From Dipetalonema caudispina (Eukaryota; Nematoda; Chromadorea; Rhabditida; Onchocercidae), in contig JABVXV010000003.1 in the NCBI GenBank assembly GCA_013365325.1, forward strand, positions 372,001-436,000: DNA of 64,000 bases, in the 5' to 3' direction. Positions 1 through 12,386 of the stretch are shown piece by piece. The first letter of the stretch is position 1; every line of letters starts with the position of its first letter. Position numbers and translations under genes: made by a program. The notes beneath the pieces are model-generated. The model was not told the origin of the DNA and ran no database searches. It saw only the letters and a list, made by a program, of their open reading frames with translations.

Positions 1-675
1 ACGAAAAGTTATCTCCCAATAAAATCAAATATTGATAAATTTGATCCAATCCTAAGCAAGTGTTCCATTTATTCGGTAGTAAGTGATGCTTTGTATGAAG
101 ACCTGATAAATATTTGCATATCCGGAATTTAGTTTAATTCAAGTAACATGCAAGGGACACATTTAACAAAAACTCAAGCTTAGTCAATATCCGCTAACAC
201 CAATCCAGTAGCGCTGTACACAATTACTATAGTGTGAAATACACGTATATTTTTGCAAGTCAGCAATTCTTTTATCTTTTATGCGTTATCACAAATTTTA
301 ACTGGAATAAGAAATGTATGCGTTTTTTTAGAAATGTATGCTGATACTTCTATTAAAACAATATACAGCACAAACTCGAATACTTTTATCATTAAACTGT
401 TGATAAGAAAATACTTATGAAGTAAAATTAACAAAAAACGCAAATAATATTAACAATTATTCGTCGCATTAGTTGAACAACTTCTACTAGCGTTAAAAGC
501 CACATTGCATGGTTACCGTTTTCAGTCTGAAGATGCCTTTTAATACATATTGAAGTGGTTAATTCTCCAAGTTTTAATGCTTCCAGGTATGTTGAGGAAA
601 GCATACCCACAATTGAACACAATATACTGTGAAAACACAAACTTTACTTGCATCAACACTAAGCTTATTATTGAA

Positions 676-1620
676 TTACCAAAAGTCAGTGAAGTGACAA
701 ACGAGAGAACCGGTGTAAAAGCATAGAGAAAAGACAATTCCCAGAAATGCAATCGAAAGTGCCACAAAGATCAACGCTGTCCGCAAATAAGCAAATATGG
801 TGGCATGCTGCATGCTGCGCAAACGTGCACCACATGTCATAGCCACTACAGCAGCCATCAGGAATATATCATTACGCTACAAATACTCTTTGTTGTTTAG
901 CTGCTTGTTTACGAATTTTAAAGTGTAAATAATGTCTCTCTGCTATCGATTTGATCTGATCAGACCGTATCACAAAGCTACGACTTTCCTAGCTTCGAGC
1001 CATACGTGAGGACTTCCTCTCTTCTTTCCTTCTTTTTACAACACATCAGCAAGTGAATATGAATTCACTGGTCGATCTACGTTGTATTGAAAGAACTATC
1101 AGCACAAATAACCTATCAAACTAAATGAAATAAAAGAAATGGTACCTGATCGAAGGGCTCAGTCGTAATGACATCTGATAAATGATGCGCTGTCCATATG
1201 AGAAATACTATCAAAACTGATCCAAGGAGAATAACAGCTGCACCTGCTGCACGCCAAATAATGCTTGTTGTAGTTTGCAGTATGCAAAGAAGAGCACCAA
1301 GTGCATAGACAGGAACGCATATCCACCAATCTTCGTCATTCTAAAATCAAAAGATGTCATCGGATTTCTTACTATGTCGAAAAGTCACTAAGCCAATCAA
1401 TCAATCATTTTCTTGCTCTTTGCCTATCATAAAATCTTGTGTACCAATTAATATAGAAATTACTGCTTACGGATGCTAAAGATACCTGAACTTGCAAAGC
1501 GGCTTTGTAAAGAAGTATGGCGCAAATGGACAGCTCAAGCCAACGAAAAGACACTTTTTCAGTGATATACAAGTGAGAAGACGATGAGAAGCGTTCCGCT
1601 ACAATTCCCGACATCATCAA
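676..1620 (-). CDS. TMEM220-like multi-pass membrane protein
   Basis: Three phase-0 exons (1620-1486, 1340-1146, 876-676) join to a protein of about 176 residues; human TMEM220 is about 160. Exon 1 gives an N-terminal hydrophobic segment ending ALQVQ. Exon 2 continues directly with NDEDWWICVPVYALGALL, which fits the family hallmark of a QxNDPD-like turn followed by a W..VYxL helix. Exon 3 carries one or two more hydrophobic segments and ends near a Cys-His pair (VCHF), also like the family C-terminus. All donors and acceptors are GT/AG. The first of three consecutive Met codons was taken as start. The molecular function of TMEM220 is not established. The family call is by motif only; the exon structure is more certain. 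Confidence 0.7.
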
Positions 1621-1674
1621 TAACTTTCCAAGGCACCTTTATTTTCACTCCATTCTTGTTTTCCAAGCAAATAG

Positions 1675-1829
1675 CGGAGAGAAAGAGGGAGGGAGAGAAA
1701 GAGAGAGAAAAATTACTTCTCTGAGTTGAATAATAAACATATGTTTGGAATACAGGGGTTGAGATAGGTTCAAGTGCTAAGATAGAATCTCTCCTTCTCT
1801 CTCCCTCTCTTTCTCTCTCATCTTCTTTT
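1675..1829. repeat. polypurine / polypyrimidine inverted pair
   Basis: A nearly pure GA tract (1675-1711) is followed about 75 bases later by a nearly pure CT tract (1788-1829). The two arms are roughly reverse complementary, so the transcript or single strand could fold into an imperfect hairpin. The pair lies just upstream of the TMEM220-like start, in the gap between two divergent genes. Confidence 0.7.
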
Positions 1830-2658
1830 TATGGTAAATAGATAGATGGACTGATACCTGAAACATGAACAAGTGAAAGGCTGTCCTTATCTTGATCTTG
1901 CTTGATCAGGAGTTATCCATACAGTGGGCAAGGATACGATCACGTAGTCTATCATCATCTGATAAGGATACTTGCAGTTAATCAGTGGAATTCCTTGTTG
2001 TGTGGAATGGTATTGAATATCATCGTTTTGGATGAGTCAAGCGGTGAGGAACGCGGAATCTCTGTGGACGATATCGCTACTGCATTCCTCGATACCTTTC
2101 TTGCCGCTATATCACCGCAGCAACATTTCCAACATTTTCGATGTTCGTGAAACTACCGTTCAGTCATTCTTTTTTTTTTTATTTTTGTGCTCTTTAATTG
2201 ATTTTTTAGAAGTTTCATTACTTATCGTGTGGAATTAAAAGTTGGAATTCTCTGCAAAGTCATAAGGTCAAAAACTGAAATATGTGACTATCTAACCACC
2301 ACGTCTAATTCCTTCTAATAGACTTCTTAACGAAGAACTAAATTAGTCTTAGTATCTAATATCTAAGTATCAAAATTATCCTAAATCGAATAGCTTTCAA
2401 TGTACATTGTACATGCAATGCACTATCACAACAGATAGTTATTTGCTTTAAGACATTAATTATATCATTGCATTTGGGTTAGCATCGTAAACTAAATGTC
2501 ATTTCTTTTCAGATTTAGATAGCCATATTAAAAGGTCATTGTCTGTAATTCATTGGTTTACATGAATTAAATTTGCTAATAAGACTGATGGTTTATCTGC
2601 CCGAATAGCTTCTCTGAAAACGATAATAAGATTTGGTTCAGTAAGACTTATTTACTAG

Positions 2659-5290
2659 GAAGAGCTCAATTCGGAAGAATATTACCTATGTTAGGAAAAA
2701 CAATATTTGTTTTAGATGAAGATGAAGATGGTGATCTGGTGGCTGTTCGAACCAACGAAGAGCTTGCTGCCATGTTGTCTTCACCAAGAATTCATCCGTT
2801 AAGGATTCATTTAAGTTAGTCGTAACATTTTTTAGATTGCATCTGAGATTAATTTATGTCAAAAAAGAACAAGCATGTATTGCTGCCAGCTTTTTTTCAA
2901 CATTTCTCTTTCATTTTGGCTTGTGACGTAGCGGACAAGTAATTAGAAAAGTATTAATTAACAATTGTTATCAGTTTCGCAAGATGAGCCTCTTTTGGAT
3001 GGTAATTTAGCAAGCATTATGCCGGATATGTTGAAGCGACTTGATATTATTGGATTTGGTTATTCTGGCACTGTTTACAAGTTAGTTTTTTACCAGTCGT
3101 TTCAATGGAGAGAGGAAAAGCAGAAGTAGACAATTTAAATAAGCTTTTTTAAATCTTGTTTATTAAGAAATAAAGTTCAGCTTTCAGAGCCTTAGATGTG
3201 GAACATGATCGGATTGTGGCATTGAAATGTATCTCCGTTGATGGTTGTAGAGAACATCTTGTTGTTGCTCGAGAGGTACAGCTTCTCAGAAAGGTGTCCA
3301 TTACAATTTATTATATGCCTAGTTCTCTTTATAGATGTTTCAGATGAGAGACTAAAAATTACCTTTTTTCTCAAGCACATTCGAATTCAGAAAGCAAAAA
3401 ATCAAGCTACAAAGGACCTACATCTCCTCCCCAAGAACTGCTTTATTGCCTGAAGCGAAGTCTAATCAGCCTTAATAAGATACTAAGAATCTCAGTTACA
3501 ATACCTCAAATGAATAGGATGGAAAGGAAGCTATATCTCCTTTGTAGTTTCAGATGGAAAGCGTTCTTGGTCTTGCTTAAATCACTGATTTTGTTTTGTA
3601 CAGTATTCTTGCAGTCCATACATCGTAAACTTCCTATCGGCTGCACTCCTTGATGGAGAACTGTGCTTGTGTATGGAATTTATGGATGGTGGCTCATTGG
3701 ATCGTTATAAAAAGTTACCTGTTTCGGTACTTGTTCCTGCAGCCATTTCTATTATCTGTGGACTTCATCATCTTTGGACACATAGAGTGATGCATAGGGG
3801 TTAATTTTGTTTTTCGCGTTCATTAAAGATATGTTTGGGCGATTTTTCTATTTCATTTCACGTTTTTGTTTGTTTTACTCACCAACTTTTCATTATTTAA
3901 AATATAGGTACTGAAACTATACCCGTGGGTATTTCATATCTTTTTGTTTCAAAAAAAGATTGTTTTCACAGAACAGAAAAAAGTAATTTTGTTCAGTTCG
4001 TAGGAGAAGCGAACAGTTTTTTTGCTGCTTCTATATTCAGAGATTATTTTAGGTTCTCTAGTTTTTCATTCAAAAGGTTACAGATATAAAGCCAAGCAAC
4101 ATACTGGTGAACACGCATGGTGACGTCAAAATATCTGATTTTGGGGTTTCAAAACAACTAGAACGATCTGTAGCTCGCAGTTTTGTTGGCACCAGTGTAT
4201 ATATGGCACCGGAACGTATACAAGGTGGCCCTTACAGGTATCTCTACATATCTAAAATATTCAAATGGCATGATTTTCCAACGCTAAAAATGAAACTTAA
4301 CCATCTTCAGATTAATTGGCTTTCCAGTGGAACTGTATAACTGCCTTTATAATAGTAGCTGTGAGTGGTTTAAAATAACTAGAAGATTCAGCAAAAAAAA
4401 ATTCTTCTGGGCTAAATTATTTTTTACAAAGAGCGCTGGGATTGGAAATGAAGTGAGATTCCATATTCTGTGTTTGGTGATTGAAATGGATATCAGGAAC
4501 TTAATATGCCCTGCATACTTGATCGCTAATTTTTTCTTCAAGTTTTCTTTTCGTTATCGTGAATAGTTAAATTTAATTCCAACCTTTTCAGAATATGTTC
4601 AGATATATGGAGCTTTGGTTTGACGGTATGTGAGCTGGCCATTGGAAAATTCCCGTTGACAGTGAGCACTTGTAAGAATGTTTCGGCTCCAGTGGAAGCC
4701 GTTTTCGACAAGAATTTCGATATTATGAATTCTTTTGACGTTGAACATCTTCCAGCTGATTTTTTGGATGTACTAAGGAATTGGTATGCGTGTTTTGATA
4801 GTTATTTTGGCTATACATCTTAGAGTTATAGATAATGTAGAAGAAGAAAACATTGAGAATAAAAGAAGTAGAGTAAAGAATACTTTTAAATCGCCGTGGA
4901 CTATGTCTTAGTAAAATCAACGATAGTTTAATGAGTGGTAATTTAAGATCCCAACACTTATTTTGCTTTCAAATGCATTACTGCATACTTCCCAAAAAGT
5001 CTTCCATTGCATCAATAGTGCTGAATGGATATTAAAAGAGGAACTACCACTGGAAGCATGGAGTTCTGATGATTAGATGTTCAAGATTATGCGCTTCTGC
5101 TCAAAAAACTTTTATAAGTTGGACTTGCGTGCTGGATTACTTCACTGTTTAAATTTAAAGTTATAGCGTTATTGTGGATGAAACAAAACGATGGAAGCAT
5201 GAAGACCTTCTTGGTTGTTCATTCGTTCGATCGAACATTCCTTTAGATTTGCGTCCTGTTGCCCAATTCGTTAGTGCTGCTCTTTCCTGA
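2659..5290 (+). CDS. MAP kinase kinase, MEK5 (MAP2K5)-type, with PB1 domain; 5' end unresolved
   Basis: Exons near 2659-2814, 2977-3081, 3190-3291, 3602-3800, 4087-4237, 4594-4784 and 5170-5290 join in frame. The first encodes the second half of a PB1 domain, with the acidic OPCA-like motif [20 protein letters not shown]. The kinase domain follows: Gly loop [10 protein letters not shown], catalytic Lys in VALKC, MHRDIKPSN catalytic loop, DFG in SDFGVSKQL, activation segment [18 protein letters not shown] and DIWSFG. SxxxS sits where MAP2Ks are phosphorylated. The last exon ([13 protein letters not shown]) fits subdomain XI. A PB1 domain ahead of a MAP2K kinase domain is specific to MEK5, which binds MEKK2/3 and activates ERK5. 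The exon or exons with the start codon and PB1 first half lie upstream and could not be fixed; 2600-2640 may hold part. The kinase identity is firm, the MEK5 subtype likely. Confidence 0.8.
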
Positions 5291-5295
5291 ATAAA
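5290..5295 (+). terminator. AATAAA poly(A) signal overlapping the kinase stop
   Basis: The last A of the TGA stop begins AATAAA, so the 3' UTR would be only about 15-25 bases if this signal is used. A second AATAAA lies about 90 bases downstream and is an alternative. Confidence 0.4.
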
Positions 5296-5909
5296 CTGTG
5301 ATTTCCTGATTGCAATTTACATTTTATGCTTGAAGTGTATCGTTTTATGTTCACTTTAATTTCTTTTGGGAAACTTTGAAATAAACCGATTGTCATACTC
5401 GATATCGCTATCAGATACGGTTAATGTAATCCGGATGTTGTTTGTGGAAACATTACAGTCTCAGATGCATACCGTTTAGAAAACATTTCGTTTTCTCGAC
5501 TCTTCTTTTACACATTCATATGCAATCAAATGTTGTTGTTGAGACCATTTCTGTACTTAATATTGGTGTGATTTGTACAGACGGGAAATCTAGGTGAATC
5601 CTGAACAAAGTAGTGCCAACATGTGTGCTTAAGAATCTGGATCTATATTTTTAGAAAGGGGTATGATGCCTGTTAAAGGCTTTTCTCTTTTTTTATTTAA
5701 TTTGAAAGTTATGGTTAAAGGATTAATGAGTCGTGATATGTTGTTACTCATAGCTACCAAGGAAAATGATAATCGGCAGTTTAAATAATAACACTGGTAG
5801 TAATAATTTAACTATTTCGTCAATAATTGCATTCATTGTGAACTATTTTATCATTGTGTTTTGTTCATGTTGGATTGTAGGTTGGAAATATGGTCAGATA
5901 TTTAGCACA

Positions 5910-7327
5910 ATGATTTTTGCCCTGTTTTTATTAGCTACGTATTTCATTTTCTGCTCGGCAAACGACTTGTTGAAAATCGATGAAAAGCCTCCAAGAGATG
6001 ACGACTCCTTGTAAGTACTTTTGAAATAAACGCCTTTCATTGTATCTGTTGAATATCCAGAAGGATTTAAGTGAAATGCATTTCGCATTTCCTTTTCACA
6101 GCTTTCAAAGTGGAAATAATTTGATAGCCTGAACTATTGGGATCAGGTAAAGCAGTAAATGGTCCACACATAAAAACTGTATTTAGCTTGCGTGCAGAAT
6201 CCCTTTTTATAGTTGTGGTAAGGCAGATTGTCCATTATACGGTTCTTGCCTGGACTGCAAATTTCCAGAATGTGAATACGGAGCTATAATAACTTTGAAT
6301 TGCACCACGAAGAGGCAGTGTGCTGGTCAGTATACATTGCAGAAAGAAGCAAAATGCCGATATTGTTGGCAGACCGATGTCACGGAGCACTACTGCTCTC
6401 CGGTATCATATTGTTGTCACATTAGAGATCTTCATAAAATGATACTTTCAAAAAACAAATTGATCAGATTGATGTTTGGAAGAATTATATTAGGTAGTTC
6501 AAAGATAAGTATTAGACTGAAATATAATTTGTACTGCGAAATATTAAGAAGAAATGGTGAATAAACCATATGACAAAAACTTTTTAGTGCCTGGAATAAG
6601 ATAAGAGTATTCCTTGTTATTAGAGAGAATATTAAAGGTACGCAATTGTTCAACTGTGGCTACCCGATTGTTTCGCACGACATGTCAGGTACATCAGTGG
6701 GTTATTTGCAAAGGACGACGAGCTTTCTACAAGAATGTGAGGTATATTCACTGCAAAGAAACTTTCGAACACGTTTTCACCTTATTTTTACGTTTCCAAG
6801 TCATTGACGTTGCAAACCACACCTACAAAGGTTTATGTAGTTGGGTAGCCACGCTAACGTACCAATTACAAGACTTTCCATAACTGTGCCCTATACCTCT
6901 TAGCTCATTGTTGCACTTTTTTATCTAAAAACACGCAAAAATACATATTAGGTTGTAGAATTTAAACTTGCACATTTGCTCTCTACCCTAAAGAAGGGAA
7001 ATGTATGTTGTCAAGTTTTTTTGACAGTTATCGTACGGTTAGCGAGAACACAAGAGATTGTCCTTACCATATATTCTTTTCACATATTACTCGATTCACA
7101 AATTCACTTACAGATGCAACTGGTCCTCAGGATATAGCTGGTGGAAAGCGATGTTCCTTTCAGTCACACTTGGAGGCTTTGGTGCCGATCGTTTCTATTT
7201 GGGTATGTGGAAAAGTGCAATAGGAAAATTATTCAGCTTTGGTGGCTTGGGTATTTGGACATTTGTAGATGTTGTTTTGATCGGTGTTGGTTATATTGGA
7301 CCAGCTGATGGTTCTCTTTACATCTGA
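5910..7327 (+). CDS. TM2 domain-containing protein 3 (TM2D3 / almondex)
   Basis: Four exons (5910-6010, 6213-6402, 6638-6741, 7114-7327) keep frame and give 202 residues. Exon 1 encodes a signal peptide (hydrophobic FALFLLATYFIFCSA). Exons 2-3 encode a cysteine-rich ectodomain with CRYCWQTD and CKGRRAFYKNVRC, the TM2D spacing. Exon 4 encodes two membrane helices joined by a short loop, with GGFGADRFYLG (a DRF-type motif) and the C-terminus GPADGSLYI, which is nearly invariant in TM2D3. The fly orthologue almondex acts at the membrane upstream of Notch S3 cleavage. ATG 5910 was chosen because the signal peptide starts there; the frame stays open upstream to 5766. It lies 620 bases after the MEK5-like gene on the same strand. 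Confidence 0.9.
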
Positions 7328-7584
7328 TGAAAAGGAGTTGAAGATTTCAACAGCGCAAATCTTCATCCAGAAATTTTTGAGGCATTAGAAAGCAAAACTG
7401 AAGTGTCATGATGTTACGCACAGCTTCTGAACAAAAATGTACAGTTTTTATTAATAGATGTTATTCACGTTTTCCTTTAATTACAAGTTCCATATGTTGG
7501 ACAGTTCAAGTTGTTGCAACGGAAACTTCCTTGTTTCTTCCGCGCTTATAAATTATAATACAGTTCTCCATCTGGCGAAAAATA

Positions 7585-8046
7585 TCATTTAGTTGGGCAG
7601 TTCAATTGTTGTTTATGATGTACACAATCTCGAAGCATTTTCTGAGTGTTCTCGAAACTTGTTGTAGCCTTTTTCATTGACTGCACTGTTCTGAAATGTA
7701 GCTTATTGCCCAGAATGCAGAACATCAAGTAGGGTCGTGAACGATTTTCCATATTACATTTATAAGCAAATTAAAATATAAGTATTGCGGCTTACAAAAG
7801 AACATTGTCCAGGTCGAAACATGCACCTCGGAGACGGGAATTCAAATCAGCCATTGTATATTTCCGGGCCACAAGTGTGGGCAAAGTCTTTCCAACATGT
7901 TCCTGAAAACATATTTTTTAAGCTAGTGACTGAATCTTAAACTTGACAATCTTATTCCATTCATGTATGCAGTGGATTTGAGCGTTTTCGAGTTTTTTGT
8001 CGACTCCGAATTTCAATCCTACAGCTTCCTGAAGTTGAGATTCAAA
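7585..8046 (-). CDS. Small coiled-coil protein, BORC subunit 8 (BORCS8)-like; 5' partial
   Basis: Three exons can be supported: 8046 to about 7947, 7902-7796 and 7690-7585, with TGA at 7585-7587. The middle exon reads EHVGKTLPTLVARK and later RLRGACFDLDNVL. The last continues LTVQSMKKATTSFENTQKML and ends in a polar tail. This follows human BORCS8, which has EHV-x3-LP-x-L, then a long amphipathic helix with a V..A...V..L pattern. BORC recruits ARL8 to lysosomes and synaptic vesicle precursors for kinesin transport. The donor of the first listed exon is not a consensus one, and the exon with the start codon (expected 8100-8350) was not found. The match rests on short motifs. Confidence 0.45.
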
Positions 8047-9216
8047 CTGAACAAAAATTTACAAGTTTATATTTCGTGAGTTTTTCAAGAGTATCTGACT
8101 CTTCTTTATCTCCAGGACTCTAATTACGTTTTGGAGAGCCTAACTGTTTGTAAAAATACAGCGGACTCCTTGTAGAAGCAGTACAATAGCGTAAGAAAGT
8201 GACTGCTATACGGTACTCAATGCTTTGATACAAAGAACGTCCACGTGCAAAAGAAACATTCAGAATTTTCAAATGTTTGAAAATAAATTATTACGAAATA
8301 TGTTTTGTGGAAGCGATTTATGAAACAAAGAAATAAGCTTCAATGAATTCTAAGTACTTCCTCTATGGATTTCTTCTTTCAATTTTGAATACGAATAGAA
8401 TTTCGACTTTTCAATTTGACGTTACAATCAACATACATGTAATCGATATAAGGCTAACGACGGGTCGTGATCAACAATATGCGCACTCTCCGATAAGCGT
8501 TCCGCCACTAAAAAACGTACAAAAATTGATAGACGGAGGATTGAAATTTAGCGAAAAAGCTAAAAAATTTTGAATGAAATGAGGACATTCTACGTTATGT
8601 ATATGTAACGTTAATATGTCTACAGAAATACAAACTTACATATGCGACAACGTGCTTGCAACTCTTTCGATGCCATTCAGCTGTATATTCTTAAATGAAT
8701 TTTGCGTGTTTTATAAACATCAATGTGAAAAAATAATTACAAGAGCTATTATGAAGTAAAGAATTGCATTCGTTATTCCATATAAACTACTTAGAAAGTT
8801 GTAATTCAGAACAATGGCCCGAATCAAATTTAGAACGTTGCCCCTTCTCTACCTGCCCTATAACTCTCGACCATTTCCTTCCAAGCAACTATCACTGCAT
8901 CACCTCTATCTCAGAACAATATGAATGATACAAAGGACTGCATGAAAATAATCCCGAGACAAGTTGCAACATTTACCACTCTTTTTATAACATGAACATC
9001 ACACAAGCTCTATATTCAAATGATAAACAATTCAAAAATAAAACAAGACAACAATTAAATAATACAAGGTAACACGGTGGAATCAACCTACAATTTTCAT
9101 TGCAATTTCAATGTGGAATTCAAAAACAAATGGTTCAAACAATTGCCAAAATAAAGCTGTTTCATATTCAAATTTAAATTCCAAGATTATATCGATTCCA
9201 CACAAATCTGGATAGA

Positions 9217-12200
9217 TCAAGATTTTTGAGCATTTTTCTTATGGAATACTTGATCTACATATTCTTGCTCTAAGTCTTCTTTACTTTTTCTTTTACTCTG
9301 TTCAGCTTTTAGAAGCTCCTCTTTCACAGCCGCCATATCCTCCCATTTTAAGCGATTTTCAAAGAAATTCAACATTTCCCAACGATCTCGTAATTTTTGT
9401 CGTTCTTCATTGGTTTCTTTCAATCGCAACTTCAAATCGAGCTGTTCGACCTGAAATTAAAAGGGTTTCCAAACTTCCCATAAATTTCATTCGTATCAAT
9501 CGGAAATTCTTAAATTGATATCAGGGAACAACCTTCAATTCATAATCCACAGAACGCTATTCACAATAAAATTAGAGATCAGCTTTAATATTTTGCCTGA
9601 AATTACCTGAGCCTTGATGAGATCAGTACGATTTTGTTTCCAGTTAAGAAAGATGTTGCGTTGTATTTCTATCAGATTATTCTCCTCCGTATCCTGTACA
9701 GCCTTTAGATGTTTCATGATCATATCTGATAGTTTCTCGTCTGTATTCTTTTTTTCAACTTTCTCGACCATTTTCTACAGGAAATAAATTAATTCGTAAA
9801 ATAAAAGTAATTGAAATCGAAAAAAAAGTAGTAAAATATGCCTCGAAAATCTTCTCATTCAGAAATATAGAGTTCTTGGCAAGTTTAGGAGTTGCAAATA
9901 TAACATCAATATCGAAACACAATAGGCAAACATTAAACATTCACCACTTAACACAGTAACAAAAACCCCATAAAGTGACTATAAAGAAACAGTACACGTT
10001 CTCTCTAGTCACTTTGTTGCGTAAAAAAGCTTCTTATTTGACTAGTTTTCATTAAATTATCAAATTATAAACCTTTAACTCTTCTGCAGCATTTTCAGGA
10101 AACTGTCTATCCTGTAGTTCTCTAGCATCATTCGTTTTAACTGCTACTTGTTCCAGTTGGGAGTGACAAATCGTAGCAGTCGATGAAAAGATATTTGTCG
10201 TCTGTACGAGTTGTTTTGCCAAAACATAATTGCCAAAAAATACAGATCCTATTAAGCGAATATTTCTAGCTTCTTCTTCACTTAATGGAACACAGCTACT
10301 AAACCAAAGTAAATTCTTTCCAACGAGCTGATCTGGATCGGTGAGATCAAAATGCATGTCGTTGTATTCGTTTTTCAAATATGGGAATTTGAAGGTCATC
10401 TATAATCTCTTTGTGCAAATCACTTGAAAGAAATCCTCAAATTTTGAGTAACCTGATAATGTTTGAAAGAGAACTAGTAATTAGTAGCGATAATCGATAA
10501 TCCTTCGTTACTGGAGTTGTTGAATGCAAAATAAACCAGTTAAATGAAATTGTCATGATTATCTGACCTTCAATTTAGTGACCCGAAATTTGTAAAATAC
10601 TAATCTATGAAGAATACGGTGAATCTCAGTATCTGATAAGAATAATCTTCCAAATATTCTAAATATAAATTGGAGAGTGAGGGATAAAATTTTTATTTGA
10701 GAAAAGTGAAATAAATTATCGTCTTAACTCACTTCGTCATCATCTTCCACATTCCCTGAATTGCTTTCTATGCCAGCAATATAATCCAAAGACGGAAGTT
10801 CCTCGAATACTCTTTGTTCAGTAGGCAATTCAGTCCACCTCAGACTACTATAAATACATAGCCAATTCAATAAAGTGGACTGGAACATTTCTTGAAGCAT
10901 TACGAAACTGGCAACTCGTGCAGCATCTAGAAATAGATCAATTCTTATTGACTGAGTAAACAGCTTTGTGTGATTTAATCAAGTGTTACGGAAGAATAAA
11001 ATTTCAAAAGTCAGACTGAAACATAGTTCTAGTCCTTACCTGTGATTTTATCTGTCTCCAAAAAGTTATCTATAACTAGACAAGCCGAATGTTCATTCAA
11101 GAAAATCCCGTAATTGATCTGCAAAAGTCAAAAATTGTCACACTGTTATAATACAGCTTTACACAACATTTTTGAATTACATTCACATCCTTTGGAAAGA
11201 TTGCAAATGTCGGAAAACATTGAACTAACAACAGTTCGAAATAACAGTGAAAGAAAGAAATACAAACAGGTATTGCGATCTGTGTAATTACTTTGTAAAA
11301 ATAATTGAGCAAACTACAAAGAACCCAAATATGACATCCACATCGTTGACCTTTATAGTAAAGGGTGATCGAAGAAGTGAAAGATAAATGAATAGAAATA
11401 AAAAATTTTCCCTAACGAAACAATCTCCACAATTTTTCCAATGAATAATAAATTCTAATAATTTTTGATAGTTAATAGTTACATCTGGCACATTATAATT
11501 ACTTAATATTGACGATATAAACCAAATTTTCTTATTGGACCGAATTAACTGTTGAAGAAATTGGGTTTAAAATCTCTTTCTTCATTGCATTAAACATAGT
11601 TTACGAAGTTTTTTAAAAAGCAGATTACTTACTGGGTCGGCTAGGACTGCAAGAAGAATGTCAGTTTTGTGATATTTCAGAAGCAGCCTTATAAGAGCGT
11701 ATTCTGTTGAAGGTAGCATCCTACCGGTCATTTCGATGTGTCGCAACTTATATACAATTTTTAGCACATCGTCTAGCTGATCCAGCTCCTCTGCTATACA
11801 TACCGCTGTATCAACGTCCACCGCACTGCAAACATTACTGTCATAAGCAAGGTAGCTAGTCTTGAACACCTGAAGAAACAAATCGAAAATATCCGAAAAG
11901 GAAGAGGAAATGGAAAGGGAAGCATTTTCATTGCTTTTCGGATATTTTGATTTGTCTTTCAATACAAATGCATAAAACATAGCAAAGCGCAATACTCAAC
12001 AGTCTTAAGTGTACCGAAAATTCCTTACTCCCGTTTGATCGACTTATTTACAGCCATAGAGGCAAAATTTATTCACACAGTTTTTACCATTATTTCTACT
12101 CACAACTTCCTAAAATGAAAAGTGAGTAAGAGGAGTATTCTTATAAATCGCTAATCGATAAACGGAAAATAACTTGAACAAACCTGGCCATCCCAGCACT

Positions 12201-12386
12201 TACAAACTTCTTCTGTACAGCGGTAATCCACTCATATCCTCCTTCTATACCGAGTTCACTAAGCGCACGGTGTCTACTATACCACTCTTCATTCAGTGCA
12301 AATTTTTTTGATAATAAATAACGTTGAGCGATCAGAGAGCATCGAGCGGAACGACGCATTAATACTACTAAACAATTAACTAACAT
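9217..12386 (-). CDS. mrps-27: Mitochondrial small-subunit ribosomal protein mS27 (MRPS27)
   Basis: Seven exons (12386 to about 12178, about 11869-11632, 11118-11041, 10926-10733, 10399-10073, 9774-9607, 9450-9217) give about 480 residues; human MRPS27 has 414. The N-terminus is basic and mitochondrial-looking, followed by RYLLSKKFALNEEW, matching the human RYLLSSAYVDSHKW region. The middle is helical PPR-like sequence: a VFGINYGIF-type segment (INYGIFLNEHSACLVIDNF) and an acidic linker. Next comes LLWFSSCVPLSEEEARNIR, comparable to the human EEERNFGASLL region. The C-terminus is a long charged coiled coil. mS27 is a PPR-type component of the mitoribosome small subunit that contacts 12S rRNA. 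A second Met nine codons in could be the start. The exon 1 donor is ambiguous by a few bases. Confidence 0.8.

Noticed and set aside
428..767. Overlapping minus-strand open frames downstream of the TMEM220-like gene
   Set aside because: They lie after the gene's stop, have no acceptor/donor pattern linking them, and read as Leu/Ile/Phe-rich chance sequence.
1902..2238. Open frames upstream of the MEK5-like gene as possible 5' exons
   Set aside because: Translations carry no PB1-like strand pattern and no donor joins them in frame to the 2659 exon.
8343..8573. 76-codon plus-strand frame with a hydrophobic start
   Set aside because: No family motif, no trans-splice acceptor at the ATG, and it lies where the 5' exon of the minus-strand BORCS8-like gene is expected.
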